In this document: positions 33,236-42,507 of the stretch, piece by piece | Position numbering within the stretch: the first letter of the stretch is position 1 | Layout: every line of letters begins with the position of its first letter | IMG/VR virus record: IMGVR_UViG_3300018481_000029 | Location: 1-50,634 of that record | Reading direction: 5' to 3' (one strand) | Origin: a virus | DNA length: 50,634 bases | The notes under the pieces: generated by a model | What the model was told of the DNA's origin: nothing | Database searches by the model: none | What the model saw: the letters and a program-made list of their open reading frames with translations, nothing else | Position numbers and translations under genes: made by a program

Positions 33236-33771
33236 TAGTCGCAGGGGTCAGGCAACCACGAAGGCTTCTCGTTCACGTACTCCCACTTCGGTTCCGGCCC
33301 CGGCTCAGGGTCAGGTATTCCCGGAAACACGTCCTTCGTGTACTGATAGAGAAACCCGCCTGTCCGAAATTTGAACGTCACTGCAAAGAACACCCTGCCG
33401 TCCCGCTCCTTGGAAGAGACTTCAAACGCAAAGGGCATTTTTGCAAACACCCACCGCAGGTCAGCAGGCGAGAACCGCTGGTCAGAGGGCTTTGTATCAA
33501 GCTGATTCGGGAGCGCCTCAGCCGGAAGCTGGCCAACTACCCCGGTCGGCAGAGGCACTCTTGACGGGAACACCTGCAGATAGGTTGTTGGCCTGCCCTT
33601 GTGCGGCCTCGGAGGGGTAACTTCAGTATCAAACGGCTCGTCATTCTCCGGGAACTCGGTCGTAATGTACATGTCCTGATAGTCAATGATCTTCTGCAGC
33701 GGGTCTTGCATTGCCGCCATCAGAGCCACGATCTGCTCAGGTTTCAGTTCCGGCGCTTCAGCTTCAGCCAT
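33235..33771 (-). CDS. Hypothetical late protein (178 aa)
   Basis: The product begins MAEAEAPELKPEQIVALMAA, has a helical start and a proline-rich middle (EVTPPRPHKGRPTTYLQVFP), then beta strands with many aromatic residues (RVFFAVTFKFRTGGFLYQYT), and ends in a Pro/Glu-rich tail. It lies between LamG-like proteins and the HNH gene, in the late operon. No family recognised; a small virion protein is plausible. Confidence 0.5.
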   Translation of the reverse strand: MAEAEAPELKPEQIVALMAAMQDPLQKIIDYQDMYITTEFPENDEPFDTEVTPPRPHKGRPTTYLQVFPSRVPLPTGVVGQLPAEALPNQLDTKPSDQRFSPADLRWVFAKMPFAFEVSSKERDGRVFFAVTFKFRTGGFLYQYTKDVFPGIPDPEPGPEPKWEYVNEKPSWLPDPCD

Positions 33772-33780
33772 ATTGCTTCC

Positions 33781-36552
33781 TTAGTAGATTGCGTATTTAG
33801 CATTCAGGTAATTCCTGATTGCAGCCCAGTCCGAAGAGTTGATAGCGTTATCGAAAATGATTATTTCTGCTATATCCCCATAGAGGGGAACGCCCCCGCC
33901 TACGTATAACTCGCTCGTCAGGGCAGGGTTACACGGCTGTGTCAGACCAGCGCCACCTATCCCAACACCGTTAGCCACAATCTGCGAACCCGCACCGTCC
34001 CTGCGGTACTCAAGCAGCTTCCACTGCCCCAGCCACGGAGCGGGTGCAGTGCATACAGTTCTTCCGCCAACAATCGGCCCACAATCCCAGTAGATATTAT
34101 TGTCACTCCACGCCGCATTCACTCCGATATGGTTCTCAGCAGGCCCCCATTCATAAGTACCCGCTCCTGCACCCAAGAGCCACTGGATCTGAACAACAAA
34201 GACGGTCTGTGCTGTGGCGCTCGCAAGAGCCGAACCCAATATCGAAGGAGACACCAGCACATCGTCTACCCCGTCGAATCGAACACTCGGCTTCCCGTTT
34301 TTCTGTCCGGTGAGGAAGAGGGGGCGCTTGACGGTATTCGCCTGAAGTACTTGAATCCCTGCAGGACTCTGATCGCCCCACCGATACACAGTGGAGTTGC
34401 TGCTTGCCGGATTGACGACCACTCCATCGGCCCCCATCACCGTATTCACGTCAGTCAGGTGATTAGCGTGGATATGCTTGTCCTGTCGCGTCCCGCCGTT
34501 CTCATCAAGCGGCCACCACGCTCGAAGGTTCGTCTTGAAGGTCGCGTCCAACTCTTCGTAACTTCTACCGGCTCCGGCATTGTAAAGGAAGGTGCGCTCG
34601 GTGGCATTCAATAACCTGCCGAAGATGAACCAATTCTGCATTGCTCCCTTGTGGACATAAGCGCCGGAGGCGTTATAAGCACCTAGATACAGGTTGCCTG
34701 ATCCGACAGGTGGAGGGCCGGTAGCAGCCGTAGCAGCCGTACCGTTATTCAACTGAAGGGACAATGTGCCTGCGCCGTCATAGGATGCTAGGTAGAAAAA
34801 CCACGAGCCGAGCGGCTCTGTAGCGTAGGCTTCCACGACGCCTGTCAGTATCGAGATAATAGGGGTGCCGGTCTGCGAATAAATCTGATACTCCACACCA
34901 CCCGCGTCTGCGAACTTGCACAACTGAACCTGCGGAGTGCCGCCACCCGCTTCCTGATATATCCACCCCCCAATCGTCCACGGGATATTACCGAGTGAGA
35001 GGGTGGCATTATGCGGACAGGTTAAGAACTCAGTATTGGCCGGAATGAAGTAAGCCGCATTCTTTGAGTAGACCCCCTCATCCGACTTGTACCAAAGTTT
35101 GAGGCCGGGTACTTCGTCAGGCTGAGCTATTCCGAATGGCCCCCACCTCTCTTCAAGGTAGTCCTCTACCAGCACCCGGTCAGGGGCGCTTAACTCAGTA
35201 TCGTAGATGAGCGTTTCTCCTGCGGGGCCATACCACACACGGTCTGCCATTCCCCGGTCAATGCCCATCATTAACCCGCTGATAGCTACCGGAGTCCCGG
35301 TAACTTCATAGTCGTGCCACGCCTGATCGACCTGAATATCGCCAACCCCGTCTCGTGCAAACCCTCCCAGTGCTGCACCGCTATACAGCCAGTAGGTCTG
35401 AGTTGCATAGAAAGCCTGAAAATACTGACCACTGGCTGCGGTCAGCCACCCGTTGTAATTACCGAACGGCAGCGGGGCGCGGTTCTGCACCGCACTGAGT
35501 ATCGTGCCTGCGGTCATTGCGCCGGATCCCTGAAACCATTGGGACTGCGGTGCGGGAGAGCCTGCTCCGTAAAACCAAATGCCCGGCAACCCGTTCCGCG
35601 TGTCCATTCTGTAGATAGGGCGATTAGCAACAGCGGCGGCAATCAAGTCCCGTCCGTTGCCGGACTGGTCACTCCACTTGTAGACAGGAGCGTTATCGCT
35701 CGCCGGATTGAGGATGAGTGCGTCACCTGAAGTAACCGTATTCACATCGGTCAGCGTATTCCCGTTGTGAATATCCACACGGGAGCCATTCTGCTCATCG
35801 AAGGCCCACCACGCTCTCAAGTCGGTTTTGAAGGCGGCGTCCAGTTCTCCGTAGTGACGGCCTGCTCCACCGTTGTAGAGGAAGGTTCGCTCAGGATAAC
35901 TCAGCGCCCTGCCAAAGAATGCCCAGTTCTGAAGCATTCCCGTCATTGCGTAGGTAGCTGGAGCAGTTAAATCAGTTCCAAACCCCAGCCCGTGAGTCGG
36001 GTTGTTTGTCATTACCCCACCGGAAGGTGAGGCTGATACTGCCCCGTCATTTACCTGAGCGTAAAGAAGCTGTGTGGCAGGATCATAACTGCCAACTATA
36101 AAAAACCACACGCCTGCAGTAATGGGCCGAGTCGCCGCAGGGTGAGTAACACCGTTATACGCGAGTACATTTATACCGCCACCGGCCATATGTATCTGAT
36201 AATCAACTTCAAGCAACCCCCGTTTGGCTAGTATCAGGGTTGTGCTGGTAACGTCAGGCGTCCACACCCAACCACAGATCGTCCACGGGATGAAGCCAAA
36301 CTGCAGAGTTGGGTTGCTCGGCATTGTCAGGTACTCAGCATTGGGGCGATTGAAATACGCACCACTACGTGACCATACCCCCGCGTCTGTCTTGTACCAC
36401 GCCTGCAGTCCTGCTACCGGAACAGGGCCGGGGAAGCCCTCCGCTTCCCCAACCTCAAGAGCATTGATCGTCTTGAGGCTTGCGAGCGGGATACCCTGAT
36501 ACGTCTTGATCCCTGCTACCGGCACTGAGTTGATAGTCTTAATGTCGGCCAT
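33781..36552 (-). CDS. Two-module LamG/concanavalin-like surface protein (923 aa)
   Basis: The N terminus carries three IKTI-type short repeats (IKTINSVPVAGIKTYQGI, then SLKTIN), a known anchoring motif for such surface proteins. Two homologous modules follow, starting near residues 48 (GLQAWYKTDAGVWSRSGAYF) and 480 (GLKLWYKSDEGVYSKNAAYF). Each has NPTLQFGFIPWTICGWV, WFFIVGSYDP, AMTGMLQNWAFFGRAL and a RTFLYNGGAGRHYGELDA segment typical of LamG/laminin-like lectin domains. It should sit on the virion surface and bind glycans or host surface. Its position between terminase and portal suggests the head rather than the tail tip. Confidence 0.75.
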   Translation of the reverse strand: MADIKTINSVPVAGIKTYQGIPLASLKTINALEVGEAEGFPGPVPVAGLQAWYKTDAGVWSRSGAYFNRPNAEYLTMPSNPTLQFGFIPWTICGWVWTPDVTSTTLILAKRGLLEVDYQIHMAGGGINVLAYNGVTHPAATRPITAGVWFFIVGSYDPATQLLYAQVNDGAVSASPSGGVMTNNPTHGLGFGTDLTAPATYAMTGMLQNWAFFGRALSYPERTFLYNGGAGRHYGELDAAFKTDLRAWWAFDEQNGSRVDIHNGNTLTDVNTVTSGDALILNPASDNAPVYKWSDQSGNGRDLIAAAVANRPIYRMDTRNGLPGIWFYGAGSPAPQSQWFQGSGAMTAGTILSAVQNRAPLPFGNYNGWLTAASGQYFQAFYATQTYWLYSGAALGGFARDGVGDIQVDQAWHDYEVTGTPVAISGLMMGIDRGMADRVWYGPAGETLIYDTELSAPDRVLVEDYLEERWGPFGIAQPDEVPGLKLWYKSDEGVYSKNAAYFIPANTEFLTCPHNATLSLGNIPWTIGGWIYQEAGGGTPQVQLCKFADAGGVEYQIYSQTGTPIISILTGVVEAYATEPLGSWFFYLASYDGAGTLSLQLNNGTAATAATGPPPVGSGNLYLGAYNASGAYVHKGAMQNWFIFGRLLNATERTFLYNAGAGRSYEELDATFKTNLRAWWPLDENGGTRQDKHIHANHLTDVNTVMGADGVVVNPASSNSTVYRWGDQSPAGIQVLQANTVKRPLFLTGQKNGKPSVRFDGVDDVLVSPSILGSALASATAQTVFVVQIQWLLGAGAGTYEWGPAENHIGVNAAWSDNNIYWDCGPIVGGRTVCTAPAPWLGQWKLLEYRRDGAGSQIVANGVGIGGAGLTQPCNPALTSELYVGGGVPLYGDIAEIIIFDNAINSSDWAAIRNYLNAKYAIY

Positions 36553-36554
36553 AC

Positions 36555-37115
36555 TTATACGTGAGTCAGGTAATCAGGTGAAGGTGCAAACCAAATCACC
36601 TTTGCCGCTGTTGCCCACCCAAGCACTCTCGTTACACTGTCAGTCGTCGTAGGAGGCGTGGGAGTAACCGAGGCTGCAGTCACACCGAGATAGACAGTAG
36701 CTCCCGGCGTCCACCCCCAAGCGTCGTTCCGCATAAAGCCTACGAGCAGTACTTTGAGTGGTTGAGTGTCAGTCTTGCTTTCGAGTGCAATACCAAGCAT
36801 TCCCCCGCTTGTAGCAACGGCGTCAGCGTCAGAGTGAAGCCATTTCCCAGCGGCCCCAAGGAACACTACCTGCCCCGGCGTGATGGTTGCGCCTGCCGCA
36901 TAGGAGGTAGTCTGCACTCCGGTAGCTGTCAGGTCGGTAGCAGGCAACCCATTCCAAAGGGAGGACGGCGACGATGGCGCAAGACTGAGCAGGTCAACAA
37001 CTGCAATCTTCCTCAAATCGCTGACAGAGGTGTCGTAAATGAGGGCAAGATCGGCAGCCGTATCGACTGCGCCGGGCGCGAGAGCGGGTAAACTTGGAGA
37101 AGCTAAGTCGGCCAT
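36555..37115 (-). CDS. Small fibre-like structural protein (186 aa)
   Basis: The product has an alanine/serine-rich N terminus (MADLASPSLPALAPGAVDTA), then beta strands (YAAGATITPGQVVFLGAAGK) and a repeated Thr/Pro linker (SVTPTPPTTTDSVTR). This pattern is common to small phage fibre or head-fibre subunits. It sits between the two LamG-like genes and may link or anchor them. No specific family is claimed. Confidence 0.55.
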   Translation of the reverse strand: MADLASPSLPALAPGAVDTAADLALIYDTSVSDLRKIAVVDLLSLAPSSPSSLWNGLPATDLTATGVQTTSYAAGATITPGQVVFLGAAGKWLHSDADAVATSGGMLGIALESKTDTQPLKVLLVGFMRNDAWGWTPGATVYLGVTAASVTPTPPTTTDSVTRVLGWATAAKVIWFAPSPDYLTHV

Positions 37116-37127
37116 ATCGTACCCTCG

Positions 37128-38636
37128 TTAGTTGAGTGCCAGCCTGTCGTTGGTGGCCGGATTAAGCTGCAGATAGCCCGTACCGGACGGGTTGAGCATG
37201 AGTTTGTTTTGAGCTATGCCCCACTTCAGCTTGAGGTAGTTTCGTACTGTATCGCACTCACCTGCAGTCAGGGTGCGATTGAAGATAATGAGTTCAGCTA
37301 TATCGCCCTGCAGGTTATATGTGACTAAATCAGAGAAATGCGCTCCAACATATAAATTGCGAGACTCTGCAGTATTAAATGTGCCTGTAAGTGTGGAGGA
37401 GGTGACAAGCGGGTTCCCTTCGATAGTTAAAGAACCGTTTACGCCGTCCCGAACGGCTTCTATCAGGTGCCACGTGCCCTGCCACGGCTCAGGCTGAGCA
37501 GTACTCACCCTGCCTGTAGGTGGTGCTCCGCTACCTGAGTCGTAGATTAGCAGGCCCCCGATACCCCAATGCCCAACGAGCATGTTCGTAGCAACCGCCC
37601 CCCAACTATGGTGTGTAGCGTTGACACCTGCGGCCTGCTTTTGGACACAGAACACGGACTGTGCTTGCGCCCCCGCCAAAGAGCCTCCCACTATCGAGGC
37701 GGGAGTGAACATGTAGTCTGTCCCATCAAAGCGGACTACCGACTTGGAGTTCCGCGCATTGGCCACGAGCACAGGCTGACTGCCAGCAGTCGCCTGAGTC
37801 AGATCAAAGTGATTCGGGCCTGAGTCCTCCCAGTAGCCAACAGGCCCAAAGGCTGCCTGATCGGGTACTTTGCCCGGAGCACTAAGGACAGTGTTCACGT
37901 CAGTCAGAGTGTTGTTATTCCCTGAGAGATCCCTGCGAGAACCGGAAGCCTCATTCATTGGCCACCAGCCCTGCAATCCCACCTTGAATGCGGCACTCAA
38001 CTCATCAAACCGCCTGCCTACACCTGCGTTGTAGAGGAAGGTACGCTCTGCCGCAGTCAATTCCCTGTTGAATTGGAACCAGCCCTGCAAGCGGCCACTG
38101 AATCCATTCCCGAAGTGCATTGTGCCGGAAGTGATTGGCGAAACCGTGCCGACTGCACCTGTGATCCAAGCACCACCCACAGTGTCGTTGCCGAATACGT
38201 ACAACTGACCACCGTCCTCCGGTCGGTATCCGGCAAGAAGGAAGTACCAAGTTCCCACCCCCATACCCGGACTATACGCTTCCTTGTATCCCCCACTGCC
38301 GCCGACCGAAGCACGAACCTGAACACCATCAGAGTAGAATCGCCAATTCCCTGACGACATAACTTCCGCCACAGTCTGTACGTCGAACCAAACCCAGCCA
38401 CCCCACGTCCACGCTCCGGGAGCGGTAGCTAGAGACGGGTTGATTGGAATGGTTAGCTGTTCGGCATTCACTGACGCAAAGTTCGCAGCAGTGTTTGTGT
38501 ATAGCCCGTGATCTGCTCTGTACCACACTCCGAGGCCGTCCATGTCCCCGATAGGCGGCTCAATCGGGCCACCACCCGAGGCCATAAGGCCCACGTCGAG
38601 CAGGGTCACAAGTCTGCGTCTGTGCGGGAATCCCAT
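37128..38636 (-). CDS. LamG-like surface protein, third copy of the module (502 aa)
   Basis: One module homologous to those in the 923-residue protein begins at about residue 33 (GLGVWYRADHGLYTNTAANF), with AWTWGGWVWFD, TWYFLLAGYRPE, LQGWFQFNRELT and RTFLYNAGVGRRFDELSAAF. A following part, SKSVVRFDGTDYMFTPASIV, resembles the C-terminal half of the second module too. Duplication of the module gave three copies over two genes. The N terminus has a short helical lead (HRRRLVTLLDVGLM) in place of the IKTI repeats. Its likely role is host or glycan binding from the head. Confidence 0.75.
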   Translation of the reverse strand: MGFPHRRRLVTLLDVGLMASGGGPIEPPIGDMDGLGVWYRADHGLYTNTAANFASVNAEQLTIPINPSLATAPGAWTWGGWVWFDVQTVAEVMSSGNWRFYSDGVQVRASVGGSGGYKEAYSPGMGVGTWYFLLAGYRPEDGGQLYVFGNDTVGGAWITGAVGTVSPITSGTMHFGNGFSGRLQGWFQFNRELTAAERTFLYNAGVGRRFDELSAAFKVGLQGWWPMNEASGSRRDLSGNNNTLTDVNTVLSAPGKVPDQAAFGPVGYWEDSGPNHFDLTQATAGSQPVLVANARNSKSVVRFDGTDYMFTPASIVGGSLAGAQAQSVFCVQKQAAGVNATHHSWGAVATNMLVGHWGIGGLLIYDSGSGAPPTGRVSTAQPEPWQGTWHLIEAVRDGVNGSLTIEGNPLVTSSTLTGTFNTAESRNLYVGAHFSDLVTYNLQGDIAELIIFNRTLTAGECDTVRNYLKLKWGIAQNKLMLNPSGTGYLQLNPATNDRLALN

Positions 38637-38639
38637 TGC

Positions 38640-39035
38640 TCAAACACACTGAAATCTGCCGACTATGCTGCGGTCTGCCGCCTCGGGCGCTGCTCCCTTG
38701 AGCCTTATATGGCCCCACCCAAAGGAGACACTCGGCGCAATGACTGTGTACCTGCCCGGGCCCACCGTGACCCCGTAAGCTGTCCCGTCCGTGTTGTGGA
38801 CAGGAACCCACGTCATTCCGTCGTGGGAGACCTCTATCGAGAAGGCTGTTGCGGTGAGGGCTGCCGGAGAGAAGATTCCTACGAGGCAGAGCCTCGGGTT
38901 CTCGTTGTAGTTGGAGCCAAAACCCGACCCGTGAGCAAGACTCGTCTCACTGTAGAGCTTGGTTGACGTAGTGCCCCCGCTTGGGATGAAGAAGATATAG
39001 TCCTGAAAGAGATTGTGCTCGATTGCAGCGCCCAT
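38640..39035 (-). CDS. Small beta-rich structural protein (131 aa)
   Basis: GGAGTCAAA precedes the ATG. The product (MGAAIEHNLFQDYIFFIPSG) is beta-rich, with NPRLCLVGIFSPAALTATAF and VPVHNTDGTAYGVTVGPGRY segments, as in small capsid decoration or fibre-base proteins. It follows the terminator-like hairpin at 39057-39094, so it may be the first gene of a subunit transcript. Function unknown. Confidence 0.55.
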   Translation of the reverse strand: MGAAIEHNLFQDYIFFIPSGGTTSTKLYSETSLAHGSGFGSNYNENPRLCLVGIFSPAALTATAFSIEVSHDGMTWVPVHNTDGTAYGVTVGPGRYTVIAPSVSFGWGHIRLKGAAPEAADRSIVGRFQCV

Positions 39036-39056
39036 TTTGACTCCACATAAAGAAAT

Positions 39057-39094
39057 CGGCCCGTAGAAGGTGCTTGAAGACTAACTACGGGCCG
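39057..39094 (-). terminator. Intrinsic terminator inside the late block
   Basis: CGGCCCGTAG (39057-39066) and CTACGGGCCG (39085-39094) form a ten-base-pair stem, and the minus-strand tail is ATTTCTTT. It sits between the 39132-39287 and 38640-39035 genes, so late transcription here is either stopped and restarted or passes through with anti-termination. Confidence 0.7.
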
Positions 39095-39131
39095 GAGTAG
39101 GAGAAGGAGTGTAACTGACAGCCAAACCAAC

Positions 39132-39287
39132 TCACTCAATAACACAGACTACTCTGCGGGTTGCATATCCGGCCTTTTTCGCCGCCTCTGAATCGTTCAT
39201 CTCTGCGCCGAGCAGAAGGGCGGTCTTCCTGTTGGGGTCGATGCTTGTAGGGATGGGCCTGCCCTTCGGGTCAAGACAGACCCACAT
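39132..39287 (-). CDS. Small hypothetical protein (51 aa)
   Basis: From the ATG at 39287 the product is MWVCLDPKGRPIPTSIDPNR and onward, ending GYATRRVVCVIE. An earlier ATG (39338) would overlap the previous gene by 26 bases and has no better ribosome site. Size and context suggest an accessory late gene. No motif is recognised. Confidence 0.5.
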   Translation of the reverse strand: MWVCLDPKGRPIPTSIDPNRKTALLLGAEMNDSEAAKKAGYATRRVVCVIE

Positions 39288-39312
39288 CTTCCAAACCTTG
39301 CCGCGTCCCGGA

Positions 39313-39660
39313 CTACTCTCCCCAGAAGATGTTTCCATACATCGTCGGGTCGGTAATCAGCGGATCGGCTGCTACCCACAAGGCTTGAAAGCCTGCCACT
39401 GTGGTAGCTGCTAAAATGTTGGCGTCGGTCAGGGTCCCGATGTCGTAGGCTACCTTGAGCGCCTTGTTGATCCGGACGAGCGGATACCGCTGATCCTCGT
39501 GAACATTGAGCGCCGTGACGGCGGCCTGCAGTTCCCTGAGCCCCGCCCCCGCAGTCGCAGGCAAAGCAACCGTGGCGTCTATGATCCCGAGCTTCGTACC
39601 CGTGTTGAAGGTCCGGAGGGTGGCCCGATTCGCCGCGTTCTGATCTTCGTGTAAAGGCAT
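39313..39660 (-). CDS. Hypothetical late protein (115 aa)
   Basis: The product begins MPLHEDQNAANRATLRTFNT and has a small-residue-rich middle (ATVALPATAGAGLRELQAAV) then mixed helix. It follows the promoter at 39698-39726 and a GGGAGACC ribosome site. I do not recognise it. Confidence 0.55.
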   Translation of the reverse strand: MPLHEDQNAANRATLRTFNTGTKLGIIDATVALPATAGAGLRELQAAVTALNVHEDQRYPLVRINKALKVAYDIGTLTDANILAATTVAGFQALWVAADPLITDPTMYGNIFWGE

Positions 39661-39697
39661 AGAGAGGTCTCCCTTGCTCTAACTTGATGGAAAGAGC

Positions 39698-39726
39698 ACT
39701 ATATATCGCGTTTTTGTCGAACGCAA
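39698..39726 (-). promoter_or_regulatory. Promoter inside the late block, before the 39313 gene
   Basis: TTGCGT (39721-39726) lies 17 bases from TATAGT (39698-39703) on the minus strand, overlapping the end of the 39727 gene. It would drive the two small genes before the terminator at 39057. Confidence 0.55.
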
Positions 39727-40140
39727 CTACTTCTTGTCGGGCCCGTTCTTCACGAGCTTCGCCTTCTTGATCCGGTCCTCTTCCTTGTCAAGGCGCTCCT
39801 CTTCGTCCTCCCGGCGATCCTTTTCCTCCTTGGTGACTGCGCCTTTCCACGCCGCTATCCTTGCCTTCTCTTCCTCCCGCTCCTTGTGGAGCTTGGCCGC
39901 TGCCGCTGAGAGCGCATCGCCGCCCGGAGGGGGCGCACTAAGCGGGACGAACACCGCCGCAGCCTCCGCCACTGCCACCTCGTAAGTGGTGGTCGGTCCG
40001 CCGTAGTTGATTATTGCCGAGGCGGAGTCAAAAAGCATCGACTGAGCCTGAGCATCAAGCTCGATATAGGGTGGGTCCGTGGCTCCCTTGGAGCCGTCAT
40101 AAGCCGTTCCCGCAATCGTCCGAATATCTTCGTTGGTCAT
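39727..40140 (-). CDS. Acidic/basic helical protein after terminase (137 aa)
   Basis: The ATG at 40140 follows GTAGGAGACACT. After an N-terminal MTNEDIRTIAGTAYDG the last half is a long, highly charged helix (EREEEKARIAAWKGAVTKEE, then DRREDEEERLDKEEDRIKKA). A longer frame to 40350 has no start support. It could be a terminase-associated protein or a scaffold-type factor; a small terminase is not recognisable here. Confidence 0.55.
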   Translation of the reverse strand: MTNEDIRTIAGTAYDGSKGATDPPYIELDAQAQSMLFDSASAIINYGGPTTTYEVAVAEAAAVFVPLSAPPPGGDALSAAAAKLHKEREEEKARIAAWKGAVTKEEKDRREDEEERLDKEEDRIKKAKLVKNGPDKK

Positions 40141-40216
40141 AGTGTCTCCTACAGGATGGGTCGGTTTCAGGTATTGTCCGCGTTGATGCATTGGCATTCG
40201 CGGGTCGGTTTCCGTG

Positions 40217-42049
40217 TTATGAAGAGGAGGTGCCAAAATACCCTCCCCGCTTCGCAACTTTCTGCAACTCCAGCAACTCTCTCCTCTTTGCAAGCCGCGC
40301 TCCAACGAGCCAGCGCCCCTGCTCCCAGCTTTCCCGCTGCAGGGGGTCATCAGGGAGGTTGACTTTCCTCAGTGCCTCCGGGAACTCCAGTTCCTTCTTC
40401 TGCTCTCCCGTTATGGGAGTCATGTTGGGCATCCACTTCTGAGTAATCATCCGCATTGAGTCCATCGCGTCATCGCGGAACTTGACCGGCATCTCCCTCG
40501 TAATCCCCGTGTCGTGGATCTCCTGAGGGATCCAGCGCCAGTCGATGATTTCCTCTCTCCAGCGGCTCAGTCCGGCGTCATCCTTTGCGACCTCAAGCTG
40601 GTCATCCTCGACGATCCAGTAGAAGAAGCTCTTCCCCCACACGTCGGGCTTGAAGGGGTGGAGCATATTCGGATCGACCTGCAGGTAGTGCCGGATCTGT
40701 GCGATCCCGTCACGTTTCCCTGCCGAGGCAGCCTGAAACGGGATTCCGTACTTAATCCGCAGGGTATCTCTCTCTGAACGGGCCTCGTGGCTCATTCTGA
40801 AGCGCCTGTAGGCCCTTTCTGACTCTGAGCCTACCTTCCCCCCTATCGCCTCCTGTATCGCCTCTCCTACGTGGTCTACGAGCACGCTAGTGCCAAACGT
40901 CAGGCCCTTGTAGAGGAAGTGAACGCCGGGTAATACGGAGTCTTCCCCGCTCGTCGTGAAGAAGCTGACTGCTGTCGGGTGGGCTTCGTAGCCCGAGGAG
41001 CCCCAATCAAGGCCCACATCCTTCTTCCAGTGGGCGGGAATGGTCCGGATACCGTAAATCGCCTGAAATTCAGACCACGTGATGAGGTGAATCCGCTCAT
41101 CGAACTCCGGAATCACCAGCCCTTCGAGAGAAGCGGCGAAATCGTGCTGATATTCGGCCAAAAAGGCGTCTTTTCCGCTGTCGTCGAGGAATTTCTGACA
41201 TGCAACGAGCGAAAGACCGCTCCACGTCGGTCTCCCGGCAGTAATTCGGTCTCTTCCGTTGGAAAACTCGATTTCGAGGCCCTCAAGAGCCTTGACAGGT
41301 GCTGTTATGCGCCTTCGAGAGAGGATTCTGACCTTTCCCGTGAGCATTTGATTGAGAACTGAGTGCCGATGGATGAGATTTTGGGCAAAAAGGACGATTG
41401 TCTGCCCGGTTCCGGTCGGAAGAACGCTTCGAGTGAGCACCTCGATCTTCCGCTGGACCAGTTGGAAGCTGTCGTGGAGGTCGTCAAGGTCATCCACCAC
41501 GATCATCGTGGGCCGAACGTCGATTAGCTTCCCACCGCGTATACCGACGTCGGCCCCGAGAGCCGCAATCCCCCAACCCCCCTCTGTGATGAGCATGTTC
41601 TGCCGCCATCCGAACTTCTGCCCGAATTTACCAACCTTTGGGTTCCCTAATCCGGGGTACCACTTGCTGATTTCAGAGGATTCAAGGCGATTCTTGATGG
41701 CTTGGAGGTGACCTTCGGCGAGGGCCTGCGTCCCCGAAAGGTAGAGGACGTAGCCTTTGTTGAGTAAAGCCCCCTCGGCAATACAGGCCCACTCAACGGC
41801 GGATGATTTGCCGCCTCCACGGGGCCATACAGCAGGGTAGACGAGATCGTCCGCCCCGATCTTCCGCCGCGCCTTCCGGGCCTGAAGCATTCCCCAGTAC
41901 CAGTCCCAAAAGTCCGCGTGGTGTAAAGCAAATTCGCCGGTGAAGGTATCGGGGCCCATCCGGGGGAGCCAGTCCTCCCACTTCCCCTCACTCTCGGAAG
42001 CGTCTAGGATGACCTGTCCCCCGAATAAGAACTTCTCGAATGCTTGCAT
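40217..42049 (-). CDS. terL: Terminase large subunit
   Basis: The N-terminal ATPase has Walker A WPRGGGKSSAVE near residues 75-86 and Walker B TMIVVDDLDD near 181-190 with the two acidic residues D186 and D187. The C-terminal nuclease has VGLDWGSS (first catalytic Asp near 348) and DDAMDSMRM (near 540). This motor cuts concatemeric DNA and drives it into the capsid through the portal. P22 gp2 has 499 residues; this one has 610. It heads the leftward late block, divergent from block D. No small terminase was recognised next to it. The start at 42049 lacks a ribosome site and is set by the open frame. Confidence 0.92.
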   Translation of the reverse strand: MQAFEKFLFGGQVILDASESEGKWEDWLPRMGPDTFTGEFALHHADFWDWYWGMLQARKARRKIGADDLVYPAVWPRGGGKSSAVEWACIAEGALLNKGYVLYLSGTQALAEGHLQAIKNRLESSEISKWYPGLGNPKVGKFGQKFGWRQNMLITEGGWGIAALGADVGIRGGKLIDVRPTMIVVDDLDDLHDSFQLVQRKIEVLTRSVLPTGTGQTIVLFAQNLIHRHSVLNQMLTGKVRILSRRRITAPVKALEGLEIEFSNGRDRITAGRPTWSGLSLVACQKFLDDSGKDAFLAEYQHDFAASLEGLVIPEFDERIHLITWSEFQAIYGIRTIPAHWKKDVGLDWGSSGYEAHPTAVSFFTTSGEDSVLPGVHFLYKGLTFGTSVLVDHVGEAIQEAIGGKVGSESERAYRRFRMSHEARSERDTLRIKYGIPFQAASAGKRDGIAQIRHYLQVDPNMLHPFKPDVWGKSFFYWIVEDDQLEVAKDDAGLSRWREEIIDWRWIPQEIHDTGITREMPVKFRDDAMDSMRMITQKWMPNMTPITGEQKKELEFPEALRKVNLPDDPLQRESWEQGRWLVGARLAKRRELLELQKVAKRGGYFGTSSS

Positions 42050-42116
42050 CGGTGGCTGAATGTACCATAGCTACCACAATGAGGGCTAATAGGAATTGAG
42101 CGTCCACCTTCTACCC

Positions 42117-42145
42117 TTGACAAGTCCCTGTCAGACCGGCATAAT
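42117..42145 (+). promoter_or_regulatory. Promoter of rightward block D
   Basis: TTGACA (42117-42122), 17 bases, then CATAAT (42140-42145). The start point near 42152 precedes the GGAGG site and ATG at 42196. The -35 context CCCTTGACAAGTC also occurs at the block B promoter. Confidence 0.75.
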
Positions 42146-42195
42146 AGGGACAACTTAAGGGATTAGCCCTGAGAATTTAGAATTGGAGGTAGCGT

Positions 42196-42507
42196 ATGAT
42201 GAAAGGTAAACTTGTGGCCAATGGGCCACCGGAAGCATTTGGGATTGAGGTACAGCCTCAACCGGACGGGTCGTTCTTGGGGAGGGTCAAGGACCTTCCG
42301 GGCCTCTATATGCAGGGAGCCACTCTTGAGCAGCTTGCTCACAGAGTTGCTTCGGTAGTCAGTCTGCTCACAGTAGCAGCCAAAATGACCGGCACGACTC
42401 TTGATGCCCTGTGGAATGAGAAGGAAGGGCTCCTTGAGGTCGAAGTGCTAGGAGAGATAAAGAATGGCCAAGCAACATTCACGGGCGGAAAAGCTGGAAA
42501 CGCTTAA
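42196..42507 (+). CDS. HicB-like small protein (103 aa)
   Basis: The middle DGSFLGRVKDLPGLYMQGAT then LEQLAHRVASVVSLL follows the HicB antitoxin pattern (DLPG, then an amphipathic helix), a partial RNase-H-like fold. No HicA toxin is next to it. The start follows TTGGAGGTAGCGT. It is the first gene of block D and overlaps the next by 44 bases. The HicB assignment is from pattern only; an unrelated small protein is possible. Confidence 0.5.
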   Translation: MMKGKLVANGPPEAFGIEVQPQPDGSFLGRVKDLPGLYMQGATLEQLAHRVASVVSLLTVAAKMTGTTLDALWNEKEGLLEVEVLGEIKNGQATFTGGKAGNA

